Assembly (NCBI GenBank): GCA_030427635.1
Contig: JAUIBA010000010.1
Coordinates: 1 to 64,000, forward strand
DNA: 64,000 nt
Source: Bacteroidia bacterium
Lineage (GTDB): Bacteria; Bacteroidota; Bacteroidia; Chitinophagales; Chitinophagaceae
Direction of reading: 5' to 3'
In this document: positions 33,863 through 44,800 of the stretch, piece by piece
Position numbering within the stretch: the first letter of the stretch is position 1
Layout of the letters: every line of letters begins with the position of its first letter
Made by a program: the position numbers and the translations under genes
Notes under the pieces: model-generated
Told to the model about the DNA's origin: nothing
The model's input: the letters and a program-made list of their open reading frames with translations, nothing else
The model's database searches: none

Positions 33863-36301
33863 ATGAAAACAGCAATCACACCTCACGATATAGACTTACT
33901 AAAGGCCGGGCTTGTAAAAGCTGGCATACAGATTTCTGCTACCTGCAATGCAGTATGTACGGTACCGGTAGCGTGCAGATATGCAACCAACCCAGATGGT
34001 ACATTAAGATGGCTCTGGGCTGCACAGTCACGCACTGCAGCATTTCTCCGTTTTTACCATACCGGCAGTATGCGTGCCAGGTTAGCGGCAGCAGCAATGC
34101 GTACAGCCGTTAGTATGGGACTATCCGGTTCAGTGGGCTTCAGGAGTACCATCTTGTATGTAAGTGCCGATACGGCACAGACAATTGCTGATTTTCATGA
34201 TTGGGCGCTATTTACAGGTACCGTAGGGGAAACCCGTAAGCTGGTAGTTTGGTACCGGAATGATAAAGGCTCCTTTTATGCAAAGTTTCCGCTGGGACGA
34301 ATTGCAGAAGTGAATCTTGGTAATGAAGTCGTAGGGCTTAATCGTGCGGATGTGGCTGGGATTGTGAAGCCTGAATATCAGATAGCCTGTACCTCTGTAC
34401 TGCTACAGACCGATATAGATGAGGACAGGCAGCTGATGGTACCCACATCGCTGCGTGATTTGCCACGGAGAGCATTGATGAACTGGATAACTACCGGACT
34501 TCAACCTATGGCTGTGCGGGAGTCAGACTGGTGGGCACGGGTATCTGAGCGTATGGCACATATGCCAGTTGCCGATGCCCGGTTTTCTCCTGTTCTCATA
34601 GCAAGGCTGCGGCTTGTTTATGATGCAGTATGGAGTCGTGCTCAGGTGATGATGGCAGCCTCTCATGGCGACTTTACCCCATGGAATGTACGGTACAAGG
34701 CAGATGAACTGCACATAATAGATTGGGAGTACTACTCAGCTGCAAGGCCGGCTTTGTATGATGTATTTCACTTTATTTATCAGGAAGGTGTGCTGGTTAA
34801 GAAACTTCCCTACATAGCAATCAGGAAACAGATTGATGAGCTGCTGGCCCAGCCATCACTTAGTGCATTTCTTACTTCCAATAATATAGATGCCGGGTTT
34901 ACTGAATTGCTGTATCTGACAGATGTGGTTTCTTATTACATAGACAGGTATAGTCGTCAGGAGCAATGGCATATACAGATAGAGTGGCTATTGCAGATGT
35001 GGTGTGAAGCACTTGGGTATATGCTGGAACGGGATGGCCAGGCAGCGCAGCGCAGAGTGCTGTTACAGGATATGACACATTTTCTGCATGATACAGATTA
35101 TGCTGTGCTGAAGCTGCAGCAGGCCGATCTGTCTATGTTGCCCGCAGGCTCAGATGTAGACATGTGTATAGGACGTGAAGATGCAGGAAAGCTATACAAA
35201 TGGCTGAACAGCCATCATCTGGTGTCTCATGTGCGGGTGCTGAAATTATCTTTTATGTCACGTATCACGGCAGTACTGCATGATAGTACGCTATTGCATC
35301 TTGATTGTATCTGGAAGTTTAAACGGAAATCTCAGGTATTTATGGATACGTCAGACATGCTACAGTTAACCCATACAAACCGCCATGGAGCAAAAGTGCC
35401 ACGGGCAATGGCTGATGCACGTTATGTAAAACGGTTTTACTTACTGAACTACGCCGATGTGCCTGCCAGATATCAGGCTATGATGGATGCATTTGGCTGG
35501 AGTGGAATGGGAGATGTGATGCAATATAATCCGGTACAGCACCTCACACTGCAGCAGGAAATGAGGCTACGCAGAGAAAACAGAGGGCTGCAGGCTATGG
35601 GCAATCGTATCAAATATGTAATAGACACACTCAAGCAGCTTATGCCGCGTAGGGGGCATGTCATTACATTCAGCGGTGTAGACGGAGCAGGAAAGAGTAC
35701 GGTGATAGAAGCACTGAAGAGTCGCGTGGAAAAAGAATTACGTGTACCGGTTGTTGTGTTGCGGCACAGGCCTTCATTGTTACCCATTCTTAGCGCATGG
35801 CGTTATGGGAAGGCAGGAGCAGAGCAGCGCTCGGTGAGTGCATTGCCACGTACCGGTACTAATCGCTCTGTATTATCATCGGCAGTAAGGTTTGCTTATT
35901 ACTATACAGACTATCTGCTGGGTCAGTTTTATGTACATGCACGTTATGTGTGGCAGGGATATACGGTACTTTACGACCGGTACTACTTTGACTTTATCAA
36001 TGATGCCCGGCGTAGTAATATCACTGTTTCTTCCCGTATATCCAGGTGGTTGTACCGGTTTCTGGTAAAGCCCGATCAGAATTATTTTCTCTACGCTCCC
36101 GCACCTGTTATCCTCCAGCGAAAGCAGGAGCTGGATGAGCCGGCTATCAAAGAACTTACCGGTAGGTATATGAATCTCTTCAGTGATCTGGGGCAGCAGG
36201 ATAGTCAGCATCTGTACGACTCCGTATGCAATATTGAATTGCCGCGTACGCTCAATAAGATATTTAATAACATCAAAACCCAACAGATATGCGCACATTA
36301 G
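33863..36301 (+). CDS. Three-domain fusion: APH-like kinase, nucleotidyltransferase-like, thymidylate-kinase-like
   Basis: An 812-aa protein from the ATG at 33863; the upstream ATG at 33830 would start within the terminator tail. Residues about 100-400 hold the aminoglycoside-phosphotransferase-type site HGDFTPWN (268-275) and IDWE (286-289). Residues about 410-560 have GSDVD (429-433) and HLDCIW (479-484), as in polymerase-beta-type nucleotidyltransferases. The C-terminal ~220 residues have a thymidylate-kinase-like P-loop GVDGAGKST (605-613) and a DR motif (705-706, YDRYYFD). Each domain has its key residues. It may make or prime an activated sugar or lipid carrier; the substrate is unknown. 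It overlaps the acyltransferase gene by 13 bp. Confidence 0.72.
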   Translation: MKTAITPHDIDLLKAGLVKAGIQISATCNAVCTVPVACRYATNPDGTLRWLWAAQSRTAAFLRFYHTGSMRARLAAAAMRTAVSMGLSGSVGFRSTILYVSADTAQTIADFHDWALFTGTVGETRKLVVWYRNDKGSFYAKFPLGRIAEVNLGNEVVGLNRADVAGIVKPEYQIACTSVLLQTDIDEDRQLMVPTSLRDLPRRALMNWITTGLQPMAVRESDWWARVSERMAHMPVADARFSPVLIARLRLVYDAVWSRAQVMMAASHGDFTPWNVRYKADELHIIDWEYYSAARPALYDVFHFIYQEGVLVKKLPYIAIRKQIDELLAQPSLSAFLTSNNIDAGFTELLYLTDVVSYYIDRYSRQEQWHIQIEWLLQMWCEALGYMLERDGQAAQRRVLLQDMTHFLHDTDYAVLKLQQADLSMLPAGSDVDMCIGREDAGKLYKWLNSHHLVSHVRVLKLSFMSRITAVLHDSTLLHLDCIWKFKRKSQVFMDTSDMLQLTHTNRHGAKVPRAMADARYVKRFYLLNYADVPARYQAMMDAFGWSGMGDVMQYNPVQHLTLQQEMRLRRENRGLQAMGNRIKYVIDTLKQLMPRRGHVITFSGVDGAGKSTVIEALKSRVEKELRVPVVVLRHRPSLLPILSAWRYGKAGAEQRSVSALPRTGTNRSVLSSAVRFAYYYTDYLLGQFYVHARYVWQGYTVLYDRYYFDFINDARRSNITVSSRISRWLYRFLVKPDQNYFLYAPAPVILQRKQELDEPAIKELTGRYMNLFSDLGQQDSQHLYDSVCNIELPRTLNKIFNNIKTQQICAH

Positions 36302-37011
36302 TTACTACTATCGTTCGTTTCAGAAACAAGTCTTTTCAATGGCCGGATACTTTGCCACTATCATATCTGGTATCCTTCATCTCTTTGCAGTTTCTGAGCC
36401 TGATAAGGGGTACCCGCGTATTAATTTCATTACGTAATCCTAAATGGATGCTCCGCGGCAGCTATGTGGTTATCAGATGTATACATTCGTTTAGATGGGG
36501 CCGTTTTTTGAAACTGGGAGAGCATGTACATATCAATGCTGCTGGTGTCAGCGGCATTCATCTGGGAAACAATGTCAGCATTGGTGCATACAGCAGGCTT
36601 ATTGCTTCCGGCAGCATTAGTAATCCGGGTATTGGTATCCGTATAGGTAATAATGTGGGACTGGGAGAGTTTGCCTACCTCGGCGGTGGTGGTGGATTGG
36701 AAATTGGAGATGACTGTATTGCTGGTCAGTATCTGAGTTGTCACCCTGAGAATCATGTGATATCAGACCCTCATACTCCGGTACGTCTCCAGGGGGTAAC
36801 ACGTAAGGGAATAAAAATTGGCCGCAATTGCTGGCTGGGTAGTAAAGTCACCATACTGGATGGGGTTACTATTGGCGATAACTGTGTTATAGCCGCAGGT
36901 GCAGTTGTAACTGCCAGTTTCTCTCGCAATTCAGTGATAGGAGGCGTACCTGCACGCTTACTCCGTTCTGTAGATAACGCGAACCATACTAAAACTGTAG
37001 CTGCTATATGA
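36289..37011 (+). CDS. Left-handed beta-helix acyltransferase
   Basis: A 240-aa hexapeptide-repeat protein. Imperfect [LIV]-G-x4 repeats run from about residue 75 to 220 (IHLGNNVSIGAYSRL, IRIGNNVGLG, LEIGDDCIAGQ, IKIGRNCWLGSKVTILDGVTIGDNCVIAAGAVV) and it ends in IGGVPARLLR, typical of WbbJ/maltose-acetyltransferase types. The His in SCHPENHV may be catalytic. It would acetylate a sugar of the polymer. The N-terminal ~60 residues have a short hydrophobic stretch. Confidence 0.88.
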   Translation: MRTLVTTIVRFRNKSFQWPDTLPLSYLVSFISLQFLSLIRGTRVLISLRNPKWMLRGSYVVIRCIHSFRWGRFLKLGEHVHINAAGVSGIHLGNNVSIGAYSRLIASGSISNPGIGIRIGNNVGLGEFAYLGGGGGLEIGDDCIAGQYLSCHPENHVISDPHTPVRLQGVTRKGIKIGRNCWLGSKVTILDGVTIGDNCVIAAGAVVTASFSRNSVIGGVPARLLRSVDNANHTKTVAAI

Positions 37012-38246
37012 AAACGATACTTATCAGTGCCTATGCTGTCAATCCGTTTAAAGGCTCAGAAGATGGTATGGGCTGGAATTATATCAGCCAGGCTGCGGTT
37101 AACCATCGTGTAGTGGCTGTTACGAGGCATAACAACCGCCAGGATATTGAGCGGTACATTGCAGCACATACAGGTACTGCAGACTGGATGGAGCGCATTA
37201 GCTTCCTTTATTTCGATTGGCCTCAATGGACGCTTTTCTGGAAGAAAGGCCCCATGCTTAGTATGATATACTACTATCTGTGGCAGTTGTCACTGGCATT
37301 CTGGCTGGTGAAGCAGAAGGTGTCCTGTGATATTGTACATAACCTGAACTTTCACAATGACTGGACCCCCAGTTTCCTCTGGATGCTGAACCGGAAATTT
37401 GTCTGGGGGCCGGTAGGGCACCATCCTGCTGTGCCACTTACGTTTCTCTGGCGTTATGGGTGGCGGGAAGTTATAAAAGACAGAGCCATATGGATAATGA
37501 AATGGTGTTTCTGGAATCTGGATCCACTACTGGCGCTTACCCGCTATAATGCAGATGCGGTATGGTGTATGCATGATGCCGCTGCCGACAGATTACGGCT
37601 AAAAGAGCGGTATGTAACACATCCCTCAGTGGCGGCAGCTCCAGTAGTTGCAGATAAGGCTGTCAGACATGACTTTACAGTGCTTTCCATTGGTCGTTTT
37701 GTGCCGCTCAAAGGGTTTGATGTTACAGTGAAGGCATTTGCAGCATTCTACCGGACATTGGATAATGACGCAAAGAAAAAAACTGTATTGAAGATAATAG
37801 GCAAGGGCCCCTGGAAAAGCAAGATAAGCAGGATTGCGGAGGAGGAAGGGGTGGCTCATGCTGTGGAGATTATAGATTGGATGCCACAGGCGGAACTGGG
37901 TCGCCTGTATCGGGATGCGTCTGTATTCCTCTTCCCTTCACACGAAGGTGCCGGTATGGTGGTCCCTGAGGCCTTACGTTATGGAATCCCGGTTTTGTGC
38001 TGGGACAATATTGGCCCCGGCTCTATAGTGCATCCTGAGTCACAGCTCAAAGTGCCATATAGCGGCTACAGAAACTCTGTGCACACATTTTCCCGCAGGT
38101 TGCTAAGGCTATACCGGGACTCCTCATTTTATGCCCGGGAGTCAGCGCTGGCATACGCCCGCTTCTCCTCATCTCTCAGCTGGGATGTTAAGGCACAACA
38201 GCTTGATACTTTTTATGAATCTGAAAATACACTGATAACCTTCTAA
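37008..38246 (+). CDS. Glycosyltransferase family 4
   Basis: A 412-aa GT-B enzyme, overlapping the acyltransferase by 4 bp. It starts ILISAYAVNPFKGSEDGMGWN, a common start for this subgroup; the donor half has LSIGRFVPLKGFDVTVKAF and the E-x7-E-like HEGAGMVVPEALRYGIPVL. Aromatic-rich middle (about residues 75-140) with a hydrophobic segment may contact the membrane. Sugar specificity unknown. Confidence 0.88.
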   Translation: MKTILISAYAVNPFKGSEDGMGWNYISQAAVNHRVVAVTRHNNRQDIERYIAAHTGTADWMERISFLYFDWPQWTLFWKKGPMLSMIYYYLWQLSLAFWLVKQKVSCDIVHNLNFHNDWTPSFLWMLNRKFVWGPVGHHPAVPLTFLWRYGWREVIKDRAIWIMKWCFWNLDPLLALTRYNADAVWCMHDAAADRLRLKERYVTHPSVAAAPVVADKAVRHDFTVLSIGRFVPLKGFDVTVKAFAAFYRTLDNDAKKKTVLKIIGKGPWKSKISRIAEEEGVAHAVEIIDWMPQAELGRLYRDASVFLFPSHEGAGMVVPEALRYGIPVLCWDNIGPGSIVHPESQLKVPYSGYRNSVHTFSRRLLRLYRDSSFYARESALAYARFSSSLSWDVKAQQLDTFYESENTLITF

Positions 38247-38256
38247 ATGTAATCCC

Positions 38257-39420
38257 ATGAAAAAAAGAATAATTGCGGTTCATCTTTTGAACGATCGTAG
38301 TGGTAGCCCTCTCATTTTGCGTCAGGCACTGGATGTGCTGCAGCGGCATCATGAAGTCATACTATATACTGCAACCCCTTCAGGTGATGGTTTTTTGAAT
38401 GACATACCTTTTGTACAGCAGCGCAAACTGTTTTACCGTCATAATAATAATAAATACGCAACACTGTTTTATTATCTGCTGTCGCAGTTCCTGTTATTCT
38501 GGCGACTTGTTTTTACACTTCGCAGCAGCGATACGGTATATGTCAATACGCTCTTGCCATTTGGTGCAGCACTTGCAGGTTTTGTACGCAGGACAAAGAT
38601 TGTATATCATGTACAGGAAGTAAGCCTTAAGCCTGTGGCCTTAAAGTCATTCCTTTCCGCAATAGCAGACCGTACTGCACATACCGTACTTTTTGTATCT
38701 CATTATGTAGCTGGGCACTATGATTTTTGCCGTGCAGAAAAGAAGGTTGTGTATAACTGTCTGCCCGATTCGTTTATAAGGCGGGCACAGTATGTGAGAA
38801 GAGTGAATCTTAATCTGCCCTTTACTGTTACTATGCTATGCTCACTTAAGGCATATAAAGGGGTATATCATTTCATAAATATCGCACGTAGACTAAAGTC
38901 GCTCCGTTTTGTATTAGTGCTGAATGCATCACAGAAAGATGTAGATCATTTTAAACGTTTTGTAGATGTACCTGACAATTGTGTTGTACACCCGGCACAA
39001 AAGAACACAGTACCATTTTATGAAGAAGCGCATGTGGTGTGCAACCTGTCAAAACCCGATGGCTGGGTAGAAACATTTGGCATGACACTGCTGGAAGCCA
39101 TGCATTGTGGCCGCCCGGTTATTTGCCCCAATGTAGGTGGTGTGCTGGAGGTAGTACAAAGTGGCGTGGAGGGCTATGCAATAAATAGTAGCGACGAGTC
39201 TCGTATTGTAAGCGTATTACGTGAGCTCTCTACCGATATTACCAGGTACGTAACAATGTCACAGGCCGCAGCTGACCGGGCTGATGCATTCAGTCGGCAG
39301 CAATTTGAAAAGGGGATAGAAGATGCTTTTATGAATGAGTCGCAAAAAATGCAGAAAATGAACACATGGAATAGATTTTTTCCCGAAAGCGGAAACCGAT
39401 CTTCTTGTGTCAGCGCCTAA
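38257..39420 (+). CDS. Glycosyltransferase family 4
   Basis: A 387-aa GT-B enzyme. N-terminal VHLLNDRSGSPLILRQAL, donor half with MLCSLKAYKGVYHFI and KPDGWVETFGMTLLEAMHCGRPVICPNVGG, the latter carrying the E-x7-E pair. It sits 10 bp after the previous glycosyltransferase. The 74-bp spacer that follows has a weak hairpin whose loop (CGCTACAGTAG) is like the one at 33795. Confidence 0.88.
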   Translation: MKKRIIAVHLLNDRSGSPLILRQALDVLQRHHEVILYTATPSGDGFLNDIPFVQQRKLFYRHNNNKYATLFYYLLSQFLLFWRLVFTLRSSDTVYVNTLLPFGAALAGFVRRTKIVYHVQEVSLKPVALKSFLSAIADRTAHTVLFVSHYVAGHYDFCRAEKKVVYNCLPDSFIRRAQYVRRVNLNLPFTVTMLCSLKAYKGVYHFINIARRLKSLRFVLVLNASQKDVDHFKRFVDVPDNCVVHPAQKNTVPFYEEAHVVCNLSKPDGWVETFGMTLLEAMHCGRPVICPNVGGVLEVVQSGVEGYAINSSDESRIVSVLRELSTDITRYVTMSQAAADRADAFSRQQFEKGIEDAFMNESQKMQKMNTWNRFFPESGNRSSCVSA

Positions 39421-39494
39421 GGCCGCTACAGTAGGGCGTTTGGTCGTTGTGGCACGCAAATGGAATACTATTAAAACATTAAAGAGCAGGTGTT

Positions 39495-40709
39495 ATGGAT
39501 AAGAAGAAACTGGCAATAATTGGTACTGCAGGCATCCCATCTGAATATGGAGGTTTTGAGACCCTTGTAGAGCATCTCACGTATGAGCTGAATGACAAGA
39601 TGAACATGACGGTGTACTGTAGTGGTAAGAAGTATAATAAAGAGGGTAGGAAGAAGTCTCACAACGGTGCCAGGTTAGTATATCTTCCGTTTCATGCTAA
39701 TGGTTTTCAGAGTATTATTTACGATAGCATAAGTATACTGCATGCGGTGTTTTATGCCGATGTACTCCTTGTGCTGGGCGTGTCAGCAGGGTTGTTATTG
39801 CCTCTCATCAGATTGTTTACAGGAAAGAAGATAATTACATCTATTGATGGTCTGGAATGGAAACGCAGCAAATGGAATAAGATGACCCGCTGGTTTCTGT
39901 GGCTTTCTGAATGGTGTGCTGTTAAAGCTTCTCATGCCAACATTGCCGATAATGAGTCTATTCAGGATTATACGGCTATGCGCTACGGGAGCCTCAGTAA
40001 TATCATTGAGTATGGGGCTGATCATGTGATGCCTGTAAAGCCACAGGAAGATGATTATACACGCTATCCTTTTCTGGTACGTACATACGCAATAAAAGTG
40101 TGCCGCATAGAGCCGGAAAACAATATTCATATAGTTCTGGATGCATTTGCCGCAATGGATAACTACAATCTGGTAGTTGTAGGTAACTGGAACGCAAGTG
40201 AATATGGTATCGCACTCAGAGAAAAATATTCCACTGGTAAGAATATTATCATGCTTGACCCTATATACAACCAGCGCGATATTAATATGCTGCGCAGCAA
40301 TGCTGTAGTATATGTGCATGGACATAGTGCAGGTGGCACTAATCCATCTCTGGTAGAGGCTATGCATCTGCACCTGCCTGTTATTGCTTTTGGTGTCAAT
40401 TATAACAGGACTACCACTGAAGGTAAAGCCCTATACTTCAGAACTTCTGAAGACCTGAAAAAAATTGTATCAGGGGTTCGGCTCCGTGAGCTGAAACAGA
40501 CAGGAGCAGCAATGGGTGCTATTGCAGACAGGCGTTATAAATGGAGTGTTATTGCAGGTAAGTACCTGTATCTGGTGAATGCCGTATGCGATAATTCTAT
40601 AGCACATAATCTCAAGCCTTCTGCCGGCCGGCGTATCTCTGCATCTCACCTGGCCGATATCGGGATTTCTCACTTACAGACAACCGCATTGTTTTACGAA
40701 AAAAGATAA
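39495..40709 (+). CDS. DUF1972 / Cps2T-like glycosyltransferase
   Basis: A 404-aa GT-B enzyme. The N-terminal half matches DUF1972 (IIGTAGIPSEYGGFETLVEHL, then SIDGLEWKRSKWN), seen in rhamnosyltransferase Cps2T and relatives; the C-terminal half has VYVHGHSAGGTNPSLVEAM. It could transfer a deoxysugar such as rhamnose, an inference from the family. The start ATG follows a short spacer, and the next gene begins 5 bp after its stop. Confidence 0.86.
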   Translation: MDKKKLAIIGTAGIPSEYGGFETLVEHLTYELNDKMNMTVYCSGKKYNKEGRKKSHNGARLVYLPFHANGFQSIIYDSISILHAVFYADVLLVLGVSAGLLLPLIRLFTGKKIITSIDGLEWKRSKWNKMTRWFLWLSEWCAVKASHANIADNESIQDYTAMRYGSLSNIIEYGADHVMPVKPQEDDYTRYPFLVRTYAIKVCRIEPENNIHIVLDAFAAMDNYNLVVVGNWNASEYGIALREKYSTGKNIIMLDPIYNQRDINMLRSNAVVYVHGHSAGGTNPSLVEAMHLHLPVIAFGVNYNRTTTEGKALYFRTSEDLKKIVSGVRLRELKQTGAAMGAIADRRYKWSVIAGKYLYLVNAVCDNSIAHNLKPSAGRRISASHLADIGISHLQTTALFYEKR

Positions 40710-40714
40710 TTATC

Positions 40715-41794
40715 ATGACACAGAACTTATACACTTTTGTTGCGCTTTTTGTAACATCATTTATAATAGCCCTTGCCGGATACCCTTTGCTTATCAGGCT
40801 TTCAGCGAAGCTAAATTTTACAGATAAACCAAATGCCCGTAAGGTGCATAAACAACCCGTCCCTGTGGTAGGGGGTATTGGTATCATTGCTACGCTTGCA
40901 TTGCTTTCATTACTGTTTCCTGAGCTCAGGCATACACTTACTGCTAATTATGCAGTCTCTGTATCTCTGCTGGTGCTGGCCATTACAGGTGTGCTTGATG
41001 ACAGGTTTGATATTTCTGCCAAAGTGAGACTGTTGATACAGTTGACAGCTGCATATGCAGTAGCACATAGCGGCATCCGTATCACTACCTTTCATGGATA
41101 TATGGGCATCAATGAAATTCCTGTAGGGTTTCAGTATGCTTTTACTATTATACTCATAGCCGGGGTAACAAATGCCGTTAATCTGGTAGATGGTATTGAT
41201 GGTCTGGCCGGATCGCTCGCACTTACTAATATTGGTGTGCTTACTATTGCATCCTTCATTTTGGGTGAGACGGGTATTGCTATGTTATTACTGGCAGTAG
41301 CGGGTGCACTGCTTGCGTTTTTAAGGTACAACTGGCGACCTGCCCGCATTTTTATGGGTGATGGGGGCAGTCTGTTCCTCGGGTTTCTTATGAGTGTTAC
41401 AGGTATTTATCTTACCGAGGTGCCAGCAGTTAATAGTGTTGTTCAGGATGAGCTGCCGGTTGTATTGGTCGCATGTTTTGCATTTCCTGTTGTGGATGCG
41501 TTAAGAGTTTTTGCAGGCAGGATGCAAAAGGGCCGCTCTCCTTTTGCTGCCGATAAAACACATATGCACCACAAGCTTATTCAGCATTTCTTACTACACA
41601 ATTCTGCTACACGACGCATACTTATGCTGCATATGTCTCTCATTGTGGGGGCGCTCGTTTTACATCGCTTTATAAGCATGTCCATGATATCAGTGATGCT
41701 GCTTGTTTTCATCATGCTCTATTCCTTGTATCTGGACTTTGCTCAGAACTTCTCTGTATGGTATCGGAAAATAAGGCATTATGAAGATAGCTGA
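40715..41794 (+). CDS. WecA/MraY-type polyprenyl-phosphate sugar-1-P transferase
   Basis: A 359-aa membrane protein with about 10-11 segments. Conserved blocks: KLNFTDKPNARKVHKQPVPVVGGIG, the DD site (TGVLDDRFDI), VNLVDGIDGLAG, FMGDGGSLFLGFL and a His-rich DKTHMHHKL. These are the active-site features of the family that starts lipid-linked glycan synthesis by loading a sugar-1-phosphate onto undecaprenyl phosphate. It is the only initiating enzyme seen in this locus. Confidence 0.92.
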   Translation: MTQNLYTFVALFVTSFIIALAGYPLLIRLSAKLNFTDKPNARKVHKQPVPVVGGIGIIATLALLSLLFPELRHTLTANYAVSVSLLVLAITGVLDDRFDISAKVRLLIQLTAAYAVAHSGIRITTFHGYMGINEIPVGFQYAFTIILIAGVTNAVNLVDGIDGLAGSLALTNIGVLTIASFILGETGIAMLLLAVAGALLAFLRYNWRPARIFMGDGGSLFLGFLMSVTGIYLTEVPAVNSVVQDELPVVLVACFAFPVVDALRVFAGRMQKGRSPFAADKTHMHHKLIQHFLLHNSATRRILMLHMSLIVGALVLHRFISMSMISVMLLVFIMLYSLYLDFAQNFSVWYRKIRHYEDS

Positions 41795-41839
41795 TTATAC
41801 ACGGGACTGATTTTATAAAATTTACAATATCTGATATCA

Positions 41840-44800
41840 ATGAAAAACTTAGAAAAATTATTTCTTTCTATACTCGTGGGCATATTTGCTTTTACTCAGG
41901 CGAATGCCACCGGCGAGCCATCTACTTATTTCAATATTTATGTTCCACCCAGTAATGTGAGTATGGGCAGGGATGTTTGCCTTATTGTTACTGCATTATA
42001 TGACAGTACCACGTTTACTATTACAGATGATGGCGCTGACGGAGATACTGATGATACGAAAACCGGGATGCTCATGCAGGGACAGTCTTATGTGCTATTC
42101 ATACGAAACAACGGCGTTAATGATGATGCTCCTCATTCCGGCGAATCTGCAACAAAAAACGATGGTGATTATTTTATAATTACAAGTGATAAACTTGTTT
42201 TTGCTTCTCAGGCTACCTCGTCAGACTGGCAGCATGACTGGGTTTCTTCTTTCAATAAGTCGTCGAAAGGGCAGAAATTTATCGTTTATTCAAATGCTAC
42301 ATCCTCATCTGCAAATGATATCAATGTATTTGCATACGAAGACTCTACCGAGGTAGTAGTACGGAAAATTTCTACTGTGCCACTGCTGGGACAGGGGTAT
42401 ACAAACGTAAACCTTGCCAGTGACCAGATTGTGCTGCAGCAATGGCTTAATGTAGGGCAGGACCTTATATACAGTAACAGTGGCGGGCGTAATATCCTGC
42501 AGTCAGGATGTACTTATATGATTGAATCAAACAAACCAGTAACGGTACAGTATGGTGCCTTATACCAGAATGAGCGCGATGGGGGAGGTTATGTTCCTTC
42601 ATCGAATGGTAGCTCATCAGGAGATCTGTTTTACTTTGCTGTTCCTTATCAGGCATCTAATGAGCAGGAAGTTCGTATAGTTTCCTGGGATGATGGCAAC
42701 ACAGTATATCTGGAGCGTTATAATGCAGGTACATGGGTATCTGTTACCACCTTTACAGGGGTAGACCGCTTTAAGCCGGTTCAGTGGGTGGGCGCTACTG
42801 CCGGACAGACATTTGCTACCGTATTCCGGGTCAGGTGTACAGAAGGGAAAAGAGTTTCTGTGTTTGAAGCTAACTGGCTGGAAACCGGATCTCCTGCTAC
42901 GTCAGATATTGCTACCATGGTTTCATCAGAAAACGGTACTTCATCCGGCAATGATTTTGTGGTGTACATGCCACCACCCAGCAATCAGAACAATATGACA
43001 AATCCTTTTACCGGGCTCAAGCTATCCCAGAGTACACATGCCTATGTATATGCAAGTGATAGTACTGTAGTTACTGTTACAGACTGTTATACAGCAGGGG
43101 TAGACCTTAATCGTACTTATACGATTCCTGCTGGCAGGTATGCCGATGTCAATCTTACTATGTCGCAGTGGCAATCTATTTACAATGGTACAGGTTCTGT
43201 GGCGGGTGGTGCAGAGCGTCCTTATCTTTTTATGCATGCTACTAAGCCGGTTTCGGTGATGGTGGCAAATACAAATGACAACTGGCTCATGTATTTTGGC
43301 AGTTCCCTGCCACAGAGTTACAGGCAAACGTCAGTAGGCTCGGCATCTGTAGCCCAGCCCGGAGATACTGTTACTGTAACAACATCTGTAGAGATAGGCG
43401 GGGGGAGTACTGTTACTGGAGTAAATGTTTCCACTACTGTTACAGAAGGGGCCACACCTGTTTCTTCCGTATTTACAGATGCTACTTCGGGTACTTCAGT
43501 ATCGGGTACTATGACAGTTACTGATGGTGAGGGGACAACGATATCTTATAGCGGCATATCGTCACTTGATTCATCGCACAATTACGCACTCACTACCAGT
43601 ATTGTCATGAATGCAATTGGTACTGATGAGACGGCTATTACTAACTACGATATAGTATCAGTAGAGACGGCTATCAGTGGCACCGTGAATGGTAGTTACC
43701 AGCAATCCTCCAGCTCAGTGGGTATTGCAAATCGCAGTGCCAATACTTCCAATTATCATTTTAGTCAGGTAACAACAGGTGCTATAGTTACTGATGCCGT
43801 AAACTCGTGGAATAGTTGCTGGACAGATATAAATGGTGATTACTATCCTGATTTGCTGAGCTGTAGCTATAATAATTCACAGCCCAATTACATGTATCAG
43901 AATAATGGCAATGGTACTTTTACAAGGGTATATAAAGGCGATATTACTGCTGCGAAAACTGTTTCTTCAATATCGGGTGTGTTTGCCGATCTGGATAATG
44001 ATGGTGTAGATGAGTGCATCACTAGTAACAATCTGGATAAGGCAACATTTGTGTTTAAAAAGAATGCATCGGGCAACTATAATAAGATATCAGCCGGAGC
44101 CCTTTCTACCAATATCGGTTATGGGCAAACTGTGAATGTCGTTGATTATGATAATGATGGACTCGTAGATGTGTTTATTGCAGAGTACTTCCCCAGTAAT
44201 GTTTGCCGTTTATACCATAACGATGGCAGTTGTCAGTTCTCCCGCGTCAATACAAGTGAAATTTCAAAGATTGCTAACTATACCATAGGCAGCACATGGG
44301 CCGATTACGATAATGATGGTTTGCCCGATCTGTTTATCCCGGTTGGCGGTACCGTTTCCAATCCGCTGTCAAAAACTAACCTCCTTTATCATAATGATGG
44401 CGGAGGACGCTTTACACGTATTACAACTGGCACAGTTGTAACTGATGAGGGTAACGCTACTGCCAGTGCCTGGGGCGATTATGATAATGATGGGTATGTA
44501 GATCTTTTTGTTTCCAATGCGTCAATGCAGCACAATTGTCTGTATCATAATAACGGTAATGGTACGTTTACAAAAGTGGATACCGGTGCCATTGTGAACA
44601 CTCCAGGCAACTGGCATGGCTGTAGCTGGGTAGATTATGACAATGATGGATTGCTGGATATGTATGTCCTTTCCAATGACTCTACTACCGGAAAAAGACT
44701 GTACCATAATGAAGGTGGTGGTTATTTCCGCAATGAGGGAAATGAGATACTGTGTGCTAAGAAAAACAAGACAATGAGTGCCATATGGGCCGACTATAAC

